Source: Methylophilaceae bacterium
GTDB lineage: Bacteria > Pseudomonadota > Gammaproteobacteria > Burkholderiales > Methylophilaceae
NCBI GenBank assembly: GCA_028122555.1
Contig: JAOHSH010000002.1
Location: forward strand, 1-64,000
Length of the DNA: 64,000 nt
Direction: 5' to 3'
In this document: piece by piece, positions 24,468 through 34,696 of the stretch
Numbering within the stretch: position 1 is the first letter of the stretch
Layout: the number at the start of each line of letters is the position of its first letter
The notes under the pieces: model-generated
Told to the model about the DNA's origin: nothing
Seen by the model: only the letters and a program-made list of their open reading frames with translations
Database searches by the model: none
Position numbers and translations under genes: made by a program

Positions 24468-24543
24468 TGGAGCGGGCGACGAGGTTCGAACTCGCGACAT
24501 TTAGTTTGGAAAACTAATGCTCTACCAACTGAGCTACACCCGC
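24468..24543 (-). tRNA. tRNA-Gly(TCC)
   Basis: GCGGGTGTAGCTCAGTTGGTAGAGCATTAGTTTTCCAAACTAA...; CCA encoded. Confidence 0.96.
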
Positions 24544-24582
24544 ATACCCATACTAAACCCCACTAATAGCAGTAAAAGCTTA

Positions 24583-24667
24583 TGGTGGAGGGAGAAGGAT
24601 TCGAACCTTCGTACTCAGAGAGAACGGATTTACAGTCCGTCGCCTTTAACCACTCGGCCACCCCTCC
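24583..24667 (-). tRNA. tRNA-Tyr(GTA)
   Basis: Class II tRNA with long variable arm; ACGGACTGTAAATCCGT anticodon arm; CCA encoded. Confidence 0.96.
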
Positions 24668-24743
24668 CAACCGAACCCAAAATTATGGGATAGTTCAGTG
24701 ATTTTGTCAATAGAAATAATGGGTTATTTGTTTAGATTGAAAT

Positions 24744-24819
24744 TGGTGCCCTCTGTCGGATTCGAACTGACGACCTACGCATTACAAGTGCGTTGCTCTA
24801 CCAACTGAGCTAAGAGGGC
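24744..24819 (-). tRNA. tRNA-Thr(TGT)
   Basis: GCCCTCTTAGCTCAGTTGGTAGAGCAACGCACTTGTAATGCGT...; CCA encoded. Confidence 0.96.
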
Positions 24820-24875
24820 GATATTTAAAAAACGTAACTATATCAATTTTTTTTGTCTGAAACTAGTTTTAATAT

Positions 24876-25256
24876 TTACCTTACTAACGTTAAATGAGAT
24901 TTCTTAGTTTTTACTTCTTGGTTTTTTTCTTTTTTGCCCGGCTTTCTATCGTCAACATCAAAAAATATTCCCTCGCCATTCTCCTTACTGTAGATACCTA
25001 CTATTGATTCCATGGGCAGGAAAATATCTTTATTCTTTCCTCCAAAACGAGCTGAAAATGAAACAAAATCATTATCAAAAATCAACTTATTAGTCGATTC
25101 TAAGGATAAATTTAAAACAATTTCATTTGACTTAATATAATTTTTTGGAACTTTTACTCCAGAGATAATTTTCGCAATTATATAAGGAGTTAATTCTGAA
25201 TCCGTACACCAATCGTAAATACTTCTAATAAGGTAAGGTTTAGTACTTGGTATCAT
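24876..25256 (-). CDS. sspB: ClpXP adaptor/stringent starvation protein B
   Basis: STKPYLIRSIYDWCTDSELTPYI; adjacent to sspA. Confidence 0.92.
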   Translation of the reverse strand: MIPSTKPYLIRSIYDWCTDSELTPYIIAKIISGVKVPKNYIKSNEIVLNLSLESTNKLIFDNDFVSFSARFGGKNKDIFLPMESIVGIYSKENGEGIFFDVDDRKPGKKEKNQEVKTKKSHLTLVR

Positions 25257-25257
25257 C

Positions 25258-25863
25258 TCAAATAATAGACCTCATTGCCCTTTCTGCAGGAGTCATTGCT
25301 TCGTCAAAGTACGGTCTAGAAAATATTTTATCTGCATATTTTATTAGAGATTTAGATTGATTTCCTAATTTGATATCATAAAGCTCTAATCTCCACAATA
25401 ATGGAGCCATCGCAACATCTAACATGGAGTATTCATCATGTAATAAAAACTCTTGTTTATCCAATATTGGGCTCAACTTAATTAACTGATTAGTTACAGT
25501 TTTTTTTGCATTTTCTCGTACTTTTGACTCTTTAGCTTCAAGATCTTTCATATGAACAAACAACTCACTTTCAAAATCCTTTAAAAACAATCTTGCTCTT
25601 GCTCGCATTACCGGATCAGGTGGCATCAATTGAGGATGAGGAAATCTTTCATCAATATATTCATTTATTATATTTGGATCCGTCAAAATTAAATCACGTT
25701 CTTCTAAGACAGGGCTGGCTGAATATGGACTTAAGATAGCTAAATCTTCAGTTTTATTATCTAAATCAACATCAATAACATCGAAATCCATTCCTTTTTC
25801 AAATAATACAATTCGGCATCTATGGCTAAATGGATCTGTCGAGTTTGAGTAAAGTTTCATCAT
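25258..25863 (-). CDS. sspA: Stringent starvation protein A (GST-like)
   Basis: MKLYSNSTDPFSHRCRIVLFEKGMDFDVIDVD. Confidence 0.93.
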   Translation of the reverse strand: MMKLYSNSTDPFSHRCRIVLFEKGMDFDVIDVDLDNKTEDLAILSPYSASPVLEERDLILTDPNIINEYIDERFPHPQLMPPDPVMRARARLFLKDFESELFVHMKDLEAKESKVRENAKKTVTNQLIKLSPILDKQEFLLHDEYSMLDVAMAPLLWRLELYDIKLGNQSKSLIKYADKIFSRPYFDEAMTPAERAMRSII

Positions 25864-25865
25864 AA

Positions 25866-26564
25866 TTATTTAACATCCCTCCAAAATTCTTTCTTAAGTT
25901 TAATTGTTAACAAAAGAAGTAAAAGTAAAAAACCAACGGCGTAGAATCCCATTTTTTTTCTTTTTAATTTATCAGGCTCCGACATAAAAGTTATGTAATT
26001 TGTCAGATCCGCAATGACCGCATCATACTCTTTTTGATTTAATTTTCCAGCCTTCATTAAAGTGAGTTTACCTGTTTTTTCGTCTAAACCTTGCTCACCC
26101 TGAAGCTCCCACAGAATATGTGGCATAGCAGAATTAGCATAAACTAAATTATTCCATCCAATCTCTCTAGATCTATCACGATAAAATCCTTTCATGTAAC
26201 TATAAATCCAATCTGATCCTCTAGATCTTGCAACAACAGATAGATCGGGTGGAGCTGCTCCAAACCACTTTTTTGATTCTGACACTGGCATAGATATTTC
26301 CATAGGATCACCAATTTTCTTGCCAGTGAAAAGAAGATTATCTTTGATATCTTTTTTTGAAAGACCTATATCTAAAAGTTTGTTATAACGCATATATTTT
26401 GCACTATGACAATTTAGACAATAGTTAATAAATGTTCTAGCTCCTTTTTGAAGAGACGGTTGATCAGATAAATCTATAGGAGCTTTTTCCAGATAAATTT
26501 CTTCGCTCGCAAGTATATGTGATGATTGAAGAAATAGCAGAATTAAAATTATTATACTTTTCAT
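25866..26564 (-). CDS. petC: Cytochrome c1 of bc1 complex
   Basis: CLNCHSAKYMRYNKL; C-terminal TM. Confidence 0.95.
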   Translation of the reverse strand: MKSIIILILLFLQSSHILASEEIYLEKAPIDLSDQPSLQKGARTFINYCLNCHSAKYMRYNKLLDIGLSKKDIKDNLLFTGKKIGDPMEISMPVSESKKWFGAAPPDLSVVARSRGSDWIYSYMKGFYRDRSREIGWNNLVYANSAMPHILWELQGEQGLDEKTGKLTLMKAGKLNQKEYDAVIADLTNYITFMSEPDKLKRKKMGFYAVGFLLLLLLLTIKLKKEFWRDVK

Positions 26565-27862
26565 TTCATAGTAACTCTTTTTGGAACAGGTTTTGTTATA
26601 CTTTTCTTACTATATACTGGCATTAAAAAGAAGAATAAGAAATAAATAATTGTAAAAATTCTAGCAACTACTGTTGCCACATCACTCCCCCCAAGAAGAG
26701 GAAGAATGCTTGGAAATTGACCCCAAATAGTAGATGGAACAGTTCCTAAATATCCCAAAACGATAAAGCTAATAACAAAAGCTCCCAGCCATTTTTTAAA
26801 AAGGATACCTTTATAGCGAATGGATCGAACCGGACTTTTATCTAGCCAAGGTACAAAAGCGAAAATCAAAACTGATAAACCCATTGCTGCAACTCCAGGA
26901 AATTGGCTATTTAAGATTGGGGGTACAGCTCTTAAAATAGAATAGAAAGGAGTAAAATACCATACAGGGGCAATATGTGAAGGAGTAACTAATGGATCAG
27001 CAGGTACAAAATTATTTGCCTCTAAAAAATACCCGCCCATCTCAGGTGCAAAAAATATAATTGATGCAAAAACTATTAAAAATACTGTTAACCCAACTAA
27101 GTCTTTAACTGTGTAATAAGGATGGAAAGGTATCCCATCAAGCGGTATCCCTGTCTTTTTATCTTTGTAATCCTTAATTTCAATACCATCAGGATTATTT
27201 GAGCCAACTTCATGAAGTGCAATTAAATGAGTAAAGATTAGTCCCGCAAGTGCAAGTGGCAAAGCAATAACATGAAATGCAAAAAATCGATTTAAAGTTG
27301 CGTCTGAAATTAAATAATCCCCTCGAACCCATTCAGCCAAGTCTGGTCCTATAAAAGGAACAGTGGCAAAAAGATTTACAATTACCTGAGCCCCCCAATA
27401 TGACATTTGACCCCACGGTAATAAATATCCAAAAAATGCCTCAGCCATTAGAGCAAGAAAGATTGCCACACCAAAAATCCAAAGTAATTCACGTGGTTTC
27501 TGATAGGAACCATACATCAAACTTTTGAACATATGAAGATAAATAACAACAAAAAATAACGAAGATCCAGTCGAATGCATATAGCGAATTAACCATCCAA
27601 ACGAAACATCTCTCATTATGTATTCAACTGATGCAAAAGCTTGTTCTGCATCGGGTTTATAATGCATAGTAAGAAAAATACCTGTTAGGATTTGCATCAC
27701 AAAAACAAAAAGCGCAAGTGCCCCAAATAAATACCAAAAATTAAAATTCTTAGGAGCGTAATATCCTGTTAAATGATTTTTTATAAAGGAAGAAAGGGGG
27801 AATCTTTCATCAATCCAACCTATAAAACCAGTTGAATTTTGAGTATCATTTTTTTTTGTCAT
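26561..27862 (-). CDS. petB: Cytochrome b of bc1 complex
   Basis: AEAFFGYLLPWGQMSYWGAQVI. Confidence 0.97.
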   Translation of the reverse strand: MTKKNDTQNSTGFIGWIDERFPLSSFIKNHLTGYYAPKNFNFWYLFGALALFVFVMQILTGIFLTMHYKPDAEQAFASVEYIMRDVSFGWLIRYMHSTGSSLFFVVIYLHMFKSLMYGSYQKPRELLWIFGVAIFLALMAEAFFGYLLPWGQMSYWGAQVIVNLFATVPFIGPDLAEWVRGDYLISDATLNRFFAFHVIALPLALAGLIFTHLIALHEVGSNNPDGIEIKDYKDKKTGIPLDGIPFHPYYTVKDLVGLTVFLIVFASIIFFAPEMGGYFLEANNFVPADPLVTPSHIAPVWYFTPFYSILRAVPPILNSQFPGVAAMGLSVLIFAFVPWLDKSPVRSIRYKGILFKKWLGAFVISFIVLGYLGTVPSTIWGQFPSILPLLGGSDVATVVARIFTIIYFLFFFLMPVYSKKSITKPVPKRVTMK

Positions 27863-28465
27863 TTATGCTTCTTCCTCACTATCTTCTCCAATTATAATGA
27901 TATTATCATTTAGATATTTATGCGGTGGTACAACAAGATTTGTTGGTGCTGGTGAACCTTTAAAAACTCTTCCTGCTAAATCAAATTTAGATCCATGGCA
28001 AGGGCAAAAGAATCCACCTTCCCAATTTTCACCCATGTCACCTTTTGGTAAAAGTCTTGGGGATGGTGAACACCCAAGATGGGTACATATTCCTACAATA
28101 ACAAGCATATTCGGCTTAATTGAGCGTGTTTTATTCTGACAATATTTAGGCTGCTGAGATGAAACTTCTAAGTTAGGATCTGCTAATTTTTTCGGGCTGG
28201 TCTTAAGGGATTTAAGCATTTTGTCTGACCTATTTAAGATCCAAACAGGTTGTCCTCTCCATTCTGTAGTTAAAACTTTGCCTTGCTTAACATTACTTAC
28301 ATCTACTTCCACTGATGCTCCTGCTGCTTTAGCTTTTTCACTTGGAAGCATACTTGAAACAAAGGGAACACCTAAGGAAGTTACACCAATAGCTCCAGTT
28401 ACTGATGTTGCAGTAACTAAGAAACGTCTTCTATTAAGATCTACTTTCTTACTTTTATTCGCCAT
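27863..28465 (-). CDS. petA: Rieske iron-sulfur subunit of bc1 complex
   Basis: Twin-arginine [17 protein letters not shown]...CPCHGS. Confidence 0.97.
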   Translation of the reverse strand: MANKSKKVDLNRRRFLVTATSVTGAIGVTSLGVPFVSSMLPSEKAKAAGASVEVDVSNVKQGKVLTTEWRGQPVWILNRSDKMLKSLKTSPKKLADPNLEVSSQQPKYCQNKTRSIKPNMLVIVGICTHLGCSPSPRLLPKGDMGENWEGGFFCPCHGSKFDLAGRVFKGSPAPTNLVVPPHKYLNDNIIIIGEDSEEEA

Positions 28466-28512
28466 TGAGGCCTTTATAAATTATGAGGAAATTAAAAATA
28501 GTTAAGCTCGCT

Positions 28513-28518
28513 ATTATA
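28513..28518 (-). promoter_or_regulatory. Candidate -10 box (TATAAT) upstream of petABC
   Basis: TATAAT 48 nt upstream of the petA start; no convincing -35. Confidence 0.35.
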
Positions 28519-28544
28519 TAAAATTACTTAATAAACTGATAGAC

Positions 28545-29267
28545 CTAATGCCTCTTAATTAGTTTATTTTTTGAAATAAATAATCCTATTTCATACAAGA
28601 ATAAAATGGGTAATGCCAATAAGACCTGAGAGATAATATCTGGAGGTGTAAAAATAGCCCCAACAATAAATGCACTTACAATAATATAGGGTCTATTTTT
28701 TTCAAGTGTTTTTATCTTAATCCAGTTAAATTTTACAGCAGTAATTAAAAATAATGGAACTTCAAAAGCTAATCCAAATGCTAGAAAAAGTGAAATAATC
28801 ATTTGTAAGTAACTAGATATATCAATCATCAGTTCTACATCATTGGGTGTTGAGTTCACAAAAAAACTAAAAATAATGGGGAAAATCAAAAAATAAACAA
28901 ACAAAGTCCCCAATAAAAATAAGATAAAACCAAAAAACATAATCCAAAAAATAAATTGCTTTTCTTTTTTATAAAGCCCTGGAGAAATAAAGAGCCAAAT
29001 TTGACCAAAAATAAATGGGAGAGATACTATTAAAGCGCAAAATGCAGTTATTTTAAAAGGTACTATAAAAGTAGCTGTTAGTTTTGTTGAAATTACCGAG
29101 CCATTTAATTCAACTAATTGGCTCAATAGTGGTTGAGAAAAAAAATAATAAATTTCATTTGCAAAGGGCATCATTGCAAAGAAAACAACAAGGTAAATAA
29201 TTAACGACTTAATTAGAGTTGATCTTAATTCTAAAAAATGCCCAAAGAAAATATTTAATCTGGTCAA
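28545..29267 (-). CDS. tatC: Sec-independent translocase TatC
   Basis: HFLELRSTLIKSL; multiple TM. Confidence 0.95.
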   Translation of the reverse strand: MTRLNIFFGHFLELRSTLIKSLIIYLVVFFAMMPFANEIYYFFSQPLLSQLVELNGSVISTKLTATFIVPFKITAFCALIVSLPFIFGQIWLFISPGLYKKEKQFIFWIMFFGFILFLLGTLFVYFLIFPIIFSFFVNSTPNDVELMIDISSYLQMIISLFLAFGLAFEVPLFLITAVKFNWIKIKTLEKNRPYIIVSAFIVGAIFTPPDIISQVLLALPILFLYEIGLFISKNKLIKRH

Positions 29268-29270
29268 AAT

Positions 29271-29486
29271 TTATTTTAAATTTTTTTTAATTTCTTTTTC
29301 AATATTTTTTAATTCTTTAAATTTATTTTCTCTTTCAAACTCTTTATTTATATCAGACATGAAAATTTTAACTTTCTTTATAATTTTTCCTCCTGCTCTT
29401 GCTAGCATTGGGATTTTTTTTGGTGAAACAAAAATTATTAGCACTAAAAAAATAATAAATAATTCTGTGAATGAAATGTCAAACAT
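29271..29486 (-). CDS. tatB: Sec-independent translocase TatB
   Basis: MFDISFTELFIIFLVLIIFVSPKKIPMLAR; between tatA and tatC. Confidence 0.9.
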   Translation of the reverse strand: MFDISFTELFIIFLVLIIFVSPKKIPMLARAGGKIIKKVKIFMSDINKEFERENKFKELKNIEKEIKKNLK

Positions 29487-29501
29487 GATTAATTTTTAAT
29501 C

Positions 29502-29669
29502 CTATTTCTTAGCTTTCTTTTTAATTTCTTTTTTCTTGGAATTATTCATACCCTCTTTAAAGCTTTTAACTGCTGCCCCCAAATCACTTCCTATATTTCT
29601 TAATTTTCCAGCTCCAAAAATAACTAAAACAACCAATAAAATTAATAACCATTCTTTTATTCCAGGCAT
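29502..29669 (-). CDS. tatA: Sec-independent translocase TatA (55 aa, absent from supplied track)
   Basis: My translation [55 protein letters not shown]. Confidence 0.92.
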   Translation of the reverse strand: MPGIKEWLLILLVVLVIFGAGKLRNIGSDLGAAVKSFKEGMNNSKKKEIKKKAKK

Positions 29670-29682
29670 TATTTCCTCCTAA

Positions 29683-30018
29683 TCACAATTTTGCTAATTT
29701 TTTACTTCCACCAAATACATGAAAGTGAATATGGAAAACTTCTTGTCCACCACTTTTGCCAGAATTAATCATAACCCTAAATCCCTTTAAATTTGATTCT
29801 TTAGCCAGCTTTGGTGCTAATAATAACATCTTACTCAAAATGTTTTGGTGATCTAAATTACATTCCATTAAATTTACTATATGCTCTTTTGGAATTATTA
29901 AAAAATGAACTTTATCTATTGGATTAATATCTTTAAAAGCCAACATCTCCTCATCTTCATAAATTATTGTAGAAGGTATTTCTTTTTGAGAAATCTTACA
30001 GAATAAACAGTTATCCAT
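29683..30018 (-). CDS. HIT family (HinT-like) protein
   Basis: CLFCKI...GGQEVFHIHFHVFGG. Confidence 0.95.
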   Translation of the reverse strand: MDNCLFCKISQKEIPSTIIYEDEEMLAFKDINPIDKVHFLIIPKEHIVNLMECNLDHQNILSKMLLLAPKLAKESNLKGFRVMINSGKSGGQEVFHIHFHVFGGSKKLAKL

Positions 30019-30023
30019 AGCTA

Positions 30024-30347
30024 TTATTTTTTCACTCTGTTATGTTTTTCTTCTATTCCTGATGTCCCTTCCCTTCTTTTTAATTCGTTAGTTATATCGT
30101 CAACAGTTAAATTCTTTTGTGATAATAAAACTAAACAATGGAACCATAGATCAGCAATTTCATGAACTAGTTGATCATCTCCTTCTGATTTAGCTGCATT
30201 TATAGTTTCTTCAGATTCTTCTGCAATCTTGCCTAAGATTTCATTTAATCCTTTTTGGTGAAGAAACGCCGTATAAGACATTTTAGGGTTTTCATTCTTC
30301 TTAGATTTAATAAGATTTAATAAACTCTCTAAATATTCATCTTTCAT
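30024..30347 (-). CDS. hisE: Phosphoribosyl-ATP pyrophosphatase
   Basis: GKIAEESEETINAAKSEGDDQLVHEIADLWFH. Confidence 0.95.
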   Translation of the reverse strand: MKDEYLESLLNLIKSKKNENPKMSYTAFLHQKGLNEILGKIAEESEETINAAKSEGDDQLVHEIADLWFHCLVLLSQKNLTVDDITNELKRREGTSGIEEKHNRVKK

Positions 30348-30742
30348 TTTTTATCCTTATAAATTTCTTTAGGATCTTTAATAATCTTTTCGCAGTCATC
30401 TATTTTATTAGTTTTTAAATTTATTTTATTATAAAAACAACTCTCACGGCCAGTGTGGCAAGCTATTCCACCCTCTTGTTCAACTTTTATAAGTAAAACA
30501 TCATTGTCACAATCTAAGACCATATCTTTTATATTTTGATAATGTCCAGATTTTTCTCCTTTCAACCAAACCTGATTTCTTGAGCGAGACCAATAAATTG
30601 CTCTTTTTTGTCTTATAGACGCCTCAAGGGTTTCAAGATTCATCCATGCAAACATAATTATCTTGTTTGAAATTACATCCTGAACAATCACTGGTAACAA
30701 TCCATTAGAATCCCAACGAATTTTAGTTATCCAGCTATTCAT
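30344..30742 (-). CDS. hisI: Phosphoribosyl-AMP cyclohydrolase
   Basis: [31 protein letters not shown]. Confidence 0.97.
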   Translation of the reverse strand: MNSWITKIRWDSNGLLPVIVQDVISNKIIMFAWMNLETLEASIRQKRAIYWSRSRNQVWLKGEKSGHYQNIKDMVLDCDNDVLLIKVEQEGGIACHTGRESCFYNKINLKTNKIDDCEKIIKDPKEIYKDKK

Positions 30743-31497
30743 AATCTTATCTCTATATTATTTTCTATCATATATTGCTTTGCTTCTTTAATTGTAAATT
30801 CTCCATAATGAAAAATACTAGCTGCAAGGACAGCATCAGCACCACCATCTTTTACACCATCAACAAGATGTTGAAGATTTCCAACACCTCCGGATGCAAT
30901 GATCGGTACTTCAACAATATCGGAAATTATTTTCATCAATATATTATCAAAACCTTTTTTTGTACCATCTCTATCCATACTTGTAATAAGTAATTCTCCT
31001 GCTCCAAGCTCAGCCATTTTTTGAGCCCAACTTACAGCATCAATACCACTAGCTTTTCTTCCACCATGAGTAAAAACCTCCCAATGATCATCGACTTTTT
31101 TTGCATCTATTGCAACTACAATTGCTTGGGATCCAAAACGACTTGTAGACTCAGCAACCAAATCTGGATTTAAAATTGCTGATGTATTTATTCCTACTTT
31201 ATCTGCTCCTGCATTTAAAAGATTTCTAATATCTTCACAAGACCTTACTCCTCCTCCAACAGTTAATGGAATAAAAATTTGTTTTGCAACTTTCTCCACA
31301 ATATCAAACAAAAGTCCTCTATTATCAGAACTAGCAGTAATATCTAAAAAAGTTAATTCGTCAGCACCTTCTTCGTTATATCTTTTGGCAATTTCTACAG
31401 GGTCCCCTGCATCCTTTAATGCAATAAAATTAACTCCTTTCACAACTCGTCCATCATTTACATCAAGACATGGAATAATTCTTCTGGCTACACTCAT
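30739..31497 (-). CDS. hisF: Imidazole glycerol phosphate synthase subunit HisF
   Basis: [19 protein letters not shown]. Confidence 0.98.
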   Translation of the reverse strand: MSVARRIIPCLDVNDGRVVKGVNFIALKDAGDPVEIAKRYNEEGADELTFLDITASSDNRGLLFDIVEKVAKQIFIPLTVGGGVRSCEDIRNLLNAGADKVGINTSAILNPDLVAESTSRFGSQAIVVAIDAKKVDDHWEVFTHGGRKASGIDAVSWAQKMAELGAGELLITSMDRDGTKKGFDNILMKIISDIVEVPIIASGGVGNLQHLVDGVKDGGADAVLAASIFHYGEFTIKEAKQYMIENNIEIRL

Positions 31498-31499
31498 AT

Positions 31500-32240
31500 T
31501 TATCCTGTTAAATGTTCAGCTAATTTAGTAGCTTCTTTAAAATCAAGGGTACCTTCATAAATAGCTGTTCCAGTTATAACGCCTCTGATACCAATATTTG
31601 AAACGTCACATAGCATTTCAATATCCTTTATATTTGAAACACCTCCACTAGCAATTACAGGTATTTTTAAAGATTCTGATAATTTTACTGTTGCTTCAAT
31701 ATTTACGCCCTTCATCATCCCATCTCGACCAATATCAGTATAAATAATTGACTCCACCCCATATTCTTCGAATTTTTGTGCTAAATCAATTACATTATGA
31801 CCTGTAAGTTTTTCCCAACCATTAATTGCAACATCTCCATCTTTTGCATCTAATCCAACAATAATTTGACCAGGGAATGCATAACAAGCCTCATGCAAAA
31901 ATCCAGGATTAGTAACAGCTGCTGTTCCTATAATTATTGAATCAACACCAATATTTAAGAAATTTTCAACAGTATCTAAATTTCGGATACCTCCTCCCAA
32001 TTGGATGGGTATGTTATTACCAACTTCAGATACAATTGCTCTAACCGCATCATCATTAATTGGCTTGCCTGCAAAAGCTCCATCAAGATCGACCAAATGT
32101 AACCTTTTTGCTCCAAGATTCACCCATTTCCTTGCCATTTCAGCTGGGTTTTCCGAAAAGATAGTTGATTGATCCATTTGTCCTTGTTTCAATCTAACGC
32201 ACTTGCCTTCTTTAAGATCTATTGCTGGGATAATTATCAT
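31500..32240 (-). CDS. hisA: ProFAR isomerase
   Basis: [18 protein letters not shown]. Confidence 0.98.
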   Translation of the reverse strand: MIIIPAIDLKEGKCVRLKQGQMDQSTIFSENPAEMARKWVNLGAKRLHLVDLDGAFAGKPINDDAVRAIVSEVGNNIPIQLGGGIRNLDTVENFLNIGVDSIIIGTAAVTNPGFLHEACYAFPGQIIVGLDAKDGDVAINGWEKLTGHNVIDLAQKFEEYGVESIIYTDIGRDGMMKGVNIEATVKLSESLKIPVIASGGVSNIKDIEMLCDVSNIGIRGVITGTAIYEGTLDFKEATKLAEHLTG

Positions 32241-32249
32241 AATTTAAAA

Positions 32250-32867
32250 TTAAATGTTCCATGAGATAAAATTTTTCAATAATTGCAATCCTAATTTAGA
32301 ACTTTTCTCAGGATGAAACTGCACGGCAAAAACATTATCTTTAGCAATTGCACATGTAAATTCTTCTCCGTGAGTTGAGGTTGCCATCACTAAGTTTTTA
32401 TTTGCAACCTCGGCATAAAAACTATGAACAAAATAAAATCTACTGTCTGAATCTATTTTATTCCACAAGGGGTGAGAAGTTGATAAATGAACTTTATTCC
32501 AGCCCATATGGGGTATTTTTATTCTTTCATTTTTATTTAATTGAAAACGTTTTACAGCTCCTGGTAATAAACCGAAACCCTCTACATCGCCTTCTTCACT
32601 TGTTTCAAAAAGCATCTGGAGACCTAAACAAATACCTAAAAAAGGTTTTTCCTTTGCAGCTTCAATTACTGCTCCTTTAAGTCCTCTTTTATTTAGTTGC
32701 AAAATGCAATCAGGCATTGCTCCTTGTCCAGGAAAAATAACTTTATCTGCCTTAGAAACAATATCTGGGTCACTAGTAACAATTGATTTCGTTTGAGGTG
32801 ATATAAAACTAACAGCATTATGGACTGATTTTAAGTTACCTATTCCATAATCGATAATTGCAATCAT
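32250..32867 (-). CDS. hisH: Imidazole glycerol phosphate synthase subunit HisH
   Basis: IIDYGIGNLKSVHNA; GICLGLQMLF. Confidence 0.97.
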   Translation of the reverse strand: MIAIIDYGIGNLKSVHNAVSFISPQTKSIVTSDPDIVSKADKVIFPGQGAMPDCILQLNKRGLKGAVIEAAKEKPFLGICLGLQMLFETSEEGDVEGFGLLPGAVKRFQLNKNERIKIPHMGWNKVHLSTSHPLWNKIDSDSRFYFVHSFYAEVANKNLVMATSTHGEEFTCAIAKDNVFAVQFHPEKSSKLGLQLLKNFISWNI

Positions 32868-32893
32868 AAATTAAATTTAAAAAATCTTATATA

Positions 32894-33484
32894 TTAAAGA
32901 GAGCCTTTAGTCGAGGGCATGACACCTTCTATTTTTTCATCTAATTCCACAGCCACCCTTAATGCCCTTCCAAAAGCTTTAAAGATAGTTTCAGCTTGAT
33001 GATGGGAATTCTCACCCTTTATATTATCAATATGTAGTGTAATATTTGCATGATTAATAAATCCCTGAAAAAACTCATGGATTAGATCAACATCAAATTC
33101 TCCAACCCTAGATCTAGTAAATTCTGCATTTAATTCTAATCCTGGTCTTCCTGATATATCTAATACAACTCTTGATAATGCTTCATCTAGTGGAACATAA
33201 GCATGCCCATATCGACGAATACCTAATTTATCTCCTATTGCTTTATCAAATGCTTGGCCTAAAGTAATCCCTATATCTTCTACCGTATGATGCGCATCAA
33301 TATGAAGATCACCTTTAGCTTTAATCTTTAAATCAAATAATCCATGCCTTGAAATTTGTTCAAGCATATGGTCTAAAAAACCAATGCCAGTATCTAAATC
33401 TGATGTTCCGTTACCATCGATATCAATCTCTATATTAATATCGGTTTCTTTAGTTTTTCTTGAGACATTTGCTTTACGTTTCAT
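32894..33484 (-). CDS. hisB: Imidazoleglycerol-phosphate dehydratase
   Basis: Start [24 protein letters not shown] at 33484; the longer track ORF overlaps the DUF2256 gene; [14 protein letters not shown]. Confidence 0.95.
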   Translation of the reverse strand: MKRKANVSRKTKETDINIEIDIDGNGTSDLDTGIGFLDHMLEQISRHGLFDLKIKAKGDLHIDAHHTVEDIGITLGQAFDKAIGDKLGIRRYGHAYVPLDEALSRVVLDISGRPGLELNAEFTRSRVGEFDVDLIHEFFQGFINHANITLHIDNIKGENSHHQAETIFKAFGRALRVAVELDEKIEGVMPSTKGSL

Positions 33485-33509
33485 ACTAGTAATTTTATCA
33501 TGAGTTTGA

Positions 33510-33638
33510 CTAATTTGACCTTCTACAACGTTCTGAACAATACTTAACTTCATCCCAGACTTTTTCCCATTTTTTTCTCCAAGTAAATGGTTTTTTACAT
33601 TCTTTACATAGTTTTGTATCTAGGTGTTCTTTTTTCAT
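33510..33638 (-). CDS. DUF2256-type zinc-ribbon small protein (42 aa, absent from supplied track)
   Basis: My translation [42 protein letters not shown]; two CxxC-type pairs; start overlaps hisC stop (TAATG). Confidence 0.88.
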   Translation of the reverse strand: MKKEHLDTKLCKECKKPFTWRKKWEKVWDEVKYCSERCRRSN

Positions 33639-34696
33639 TAAATTATCTGTTTTAGGATAGAAACAAGTTTGTGCATATCTTCCATTGCACCAATAGTAAC
33701 TCTTAAGTATTGCGAAATTCTTTCTGGTTTTTCAAAATGACGAACTAATACTCCTAATTCTCTTAATTTTTTAACAATAATAATTGCATCTTTTGATTTA
33801 TGTTTAGTAAATATAAAATTCGCTCCTGAGGGAAGAGTCTCAAAGTCCATTGAAAGTAACTCTTTTTCTAAAAATGTTCTTGCTTTAATAATCTTAGTTG
33901 TAGTTAAATTAAAATATTTAAGATCTTTTATTGCTTCAATACCTGCTGCTTGTGCTAGCCGATCAATAGGATAAGAATTAAAACTATTTTTTACTCGATT
34001 AAGTGCGTTAATTAAATTTTCATCTGCAAAAGCACATCCCAATCTCATACCAGCTAACGATCTTGATTTTGAAAATGATTGAGTTATTACTAAATTTTTA
34101 TATTTATTCACTAATGTTATGGCCGAATCTGTTCCGAAATCAACGTAAGCTTCATCAACTACAACAACACTTTCTTGGTTTAGTTTTAATAAATTTTCAA
34201 TATCAACTATTTTTTTTGGGATTCCTGTAGGAGCATTTGGATTAGGAAAAATAATGCCACCGTTATTAATTAAATAATCTTTTAGGTTTATATTGAATTT
34301 TTTATCCAACGGGATTCTTGTATATTCAATATCATAGAGACTGCAATAAGCTGGGTAAAAACTATAAGTAATATCAGGAAATAAAACAGGGGCTTCTTTT
34401 TTTAAAAGAGCTAAGAAAATAAATGCAAGAATTTCATCTGAACCATTACCAACAAATATATTGGATTTTGATAAACTGTAATGGTTTGCTAGTGTAATTT
34501 TTAAATCATCACTTTCTGGATCTGGATACAATTTAAGACTTTCTATAACTTTCAATTTAATAGCATCTAAGACTCTAGTGCTTGGGCTATAAGGATTTTC
34601 ATTAGTATTTAATTTAAGTAGGATATTATCTTTTGGTTGTTCGCCAGGCGTATATGGAGTTAATCTATTAACAATATCACTCCAAAATTTACTCAT
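33638..34696 (-). CDS. hisC: Histidinol-phosphate aminotransferase
   Basis: Likely start [21 protein letters not shown] at 34696; [27 protein letters not shown]. Confidence 0.95.
   Translation of the reverse strand: MSKFWSDIVNRLTPYTPGEQPKDNILLKLNTNENPYSPSTRVLDAIKLKVIESLKLYPDPESDDLKITLANHYSLSKSNIFVGNGSDEILAFIFLALLKKEAPVLFPDITYSFYPAYCSLYDIEYTRIPLDKKFNINLKDYLINNGGIIFPNPNAPTGIPKKIVDIENLLKLNQESVVVVDEAYVDFGTDSAITLVNKYKNLVITQSFSKSRSLAGMRLGCAFADENLINALNRVKNSFNSYPIDRLAQAAGIEAIKDLKYFNLTTTKIIKARTFLEKELLSMDFETLPSGANFIFTKHKSKDAIIIVKKLRELGVLVRHFEKPERISQYLRVTIGAMEDMHKLVSILKQII

Noticed and set aside
24820-24875. Promoter for the tRNA-tuf-secE operon (possible -10 TATAGT on minus strand near 24838-24843)
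   Set aside because: No convincing -35 at proper spacing; left unannotated
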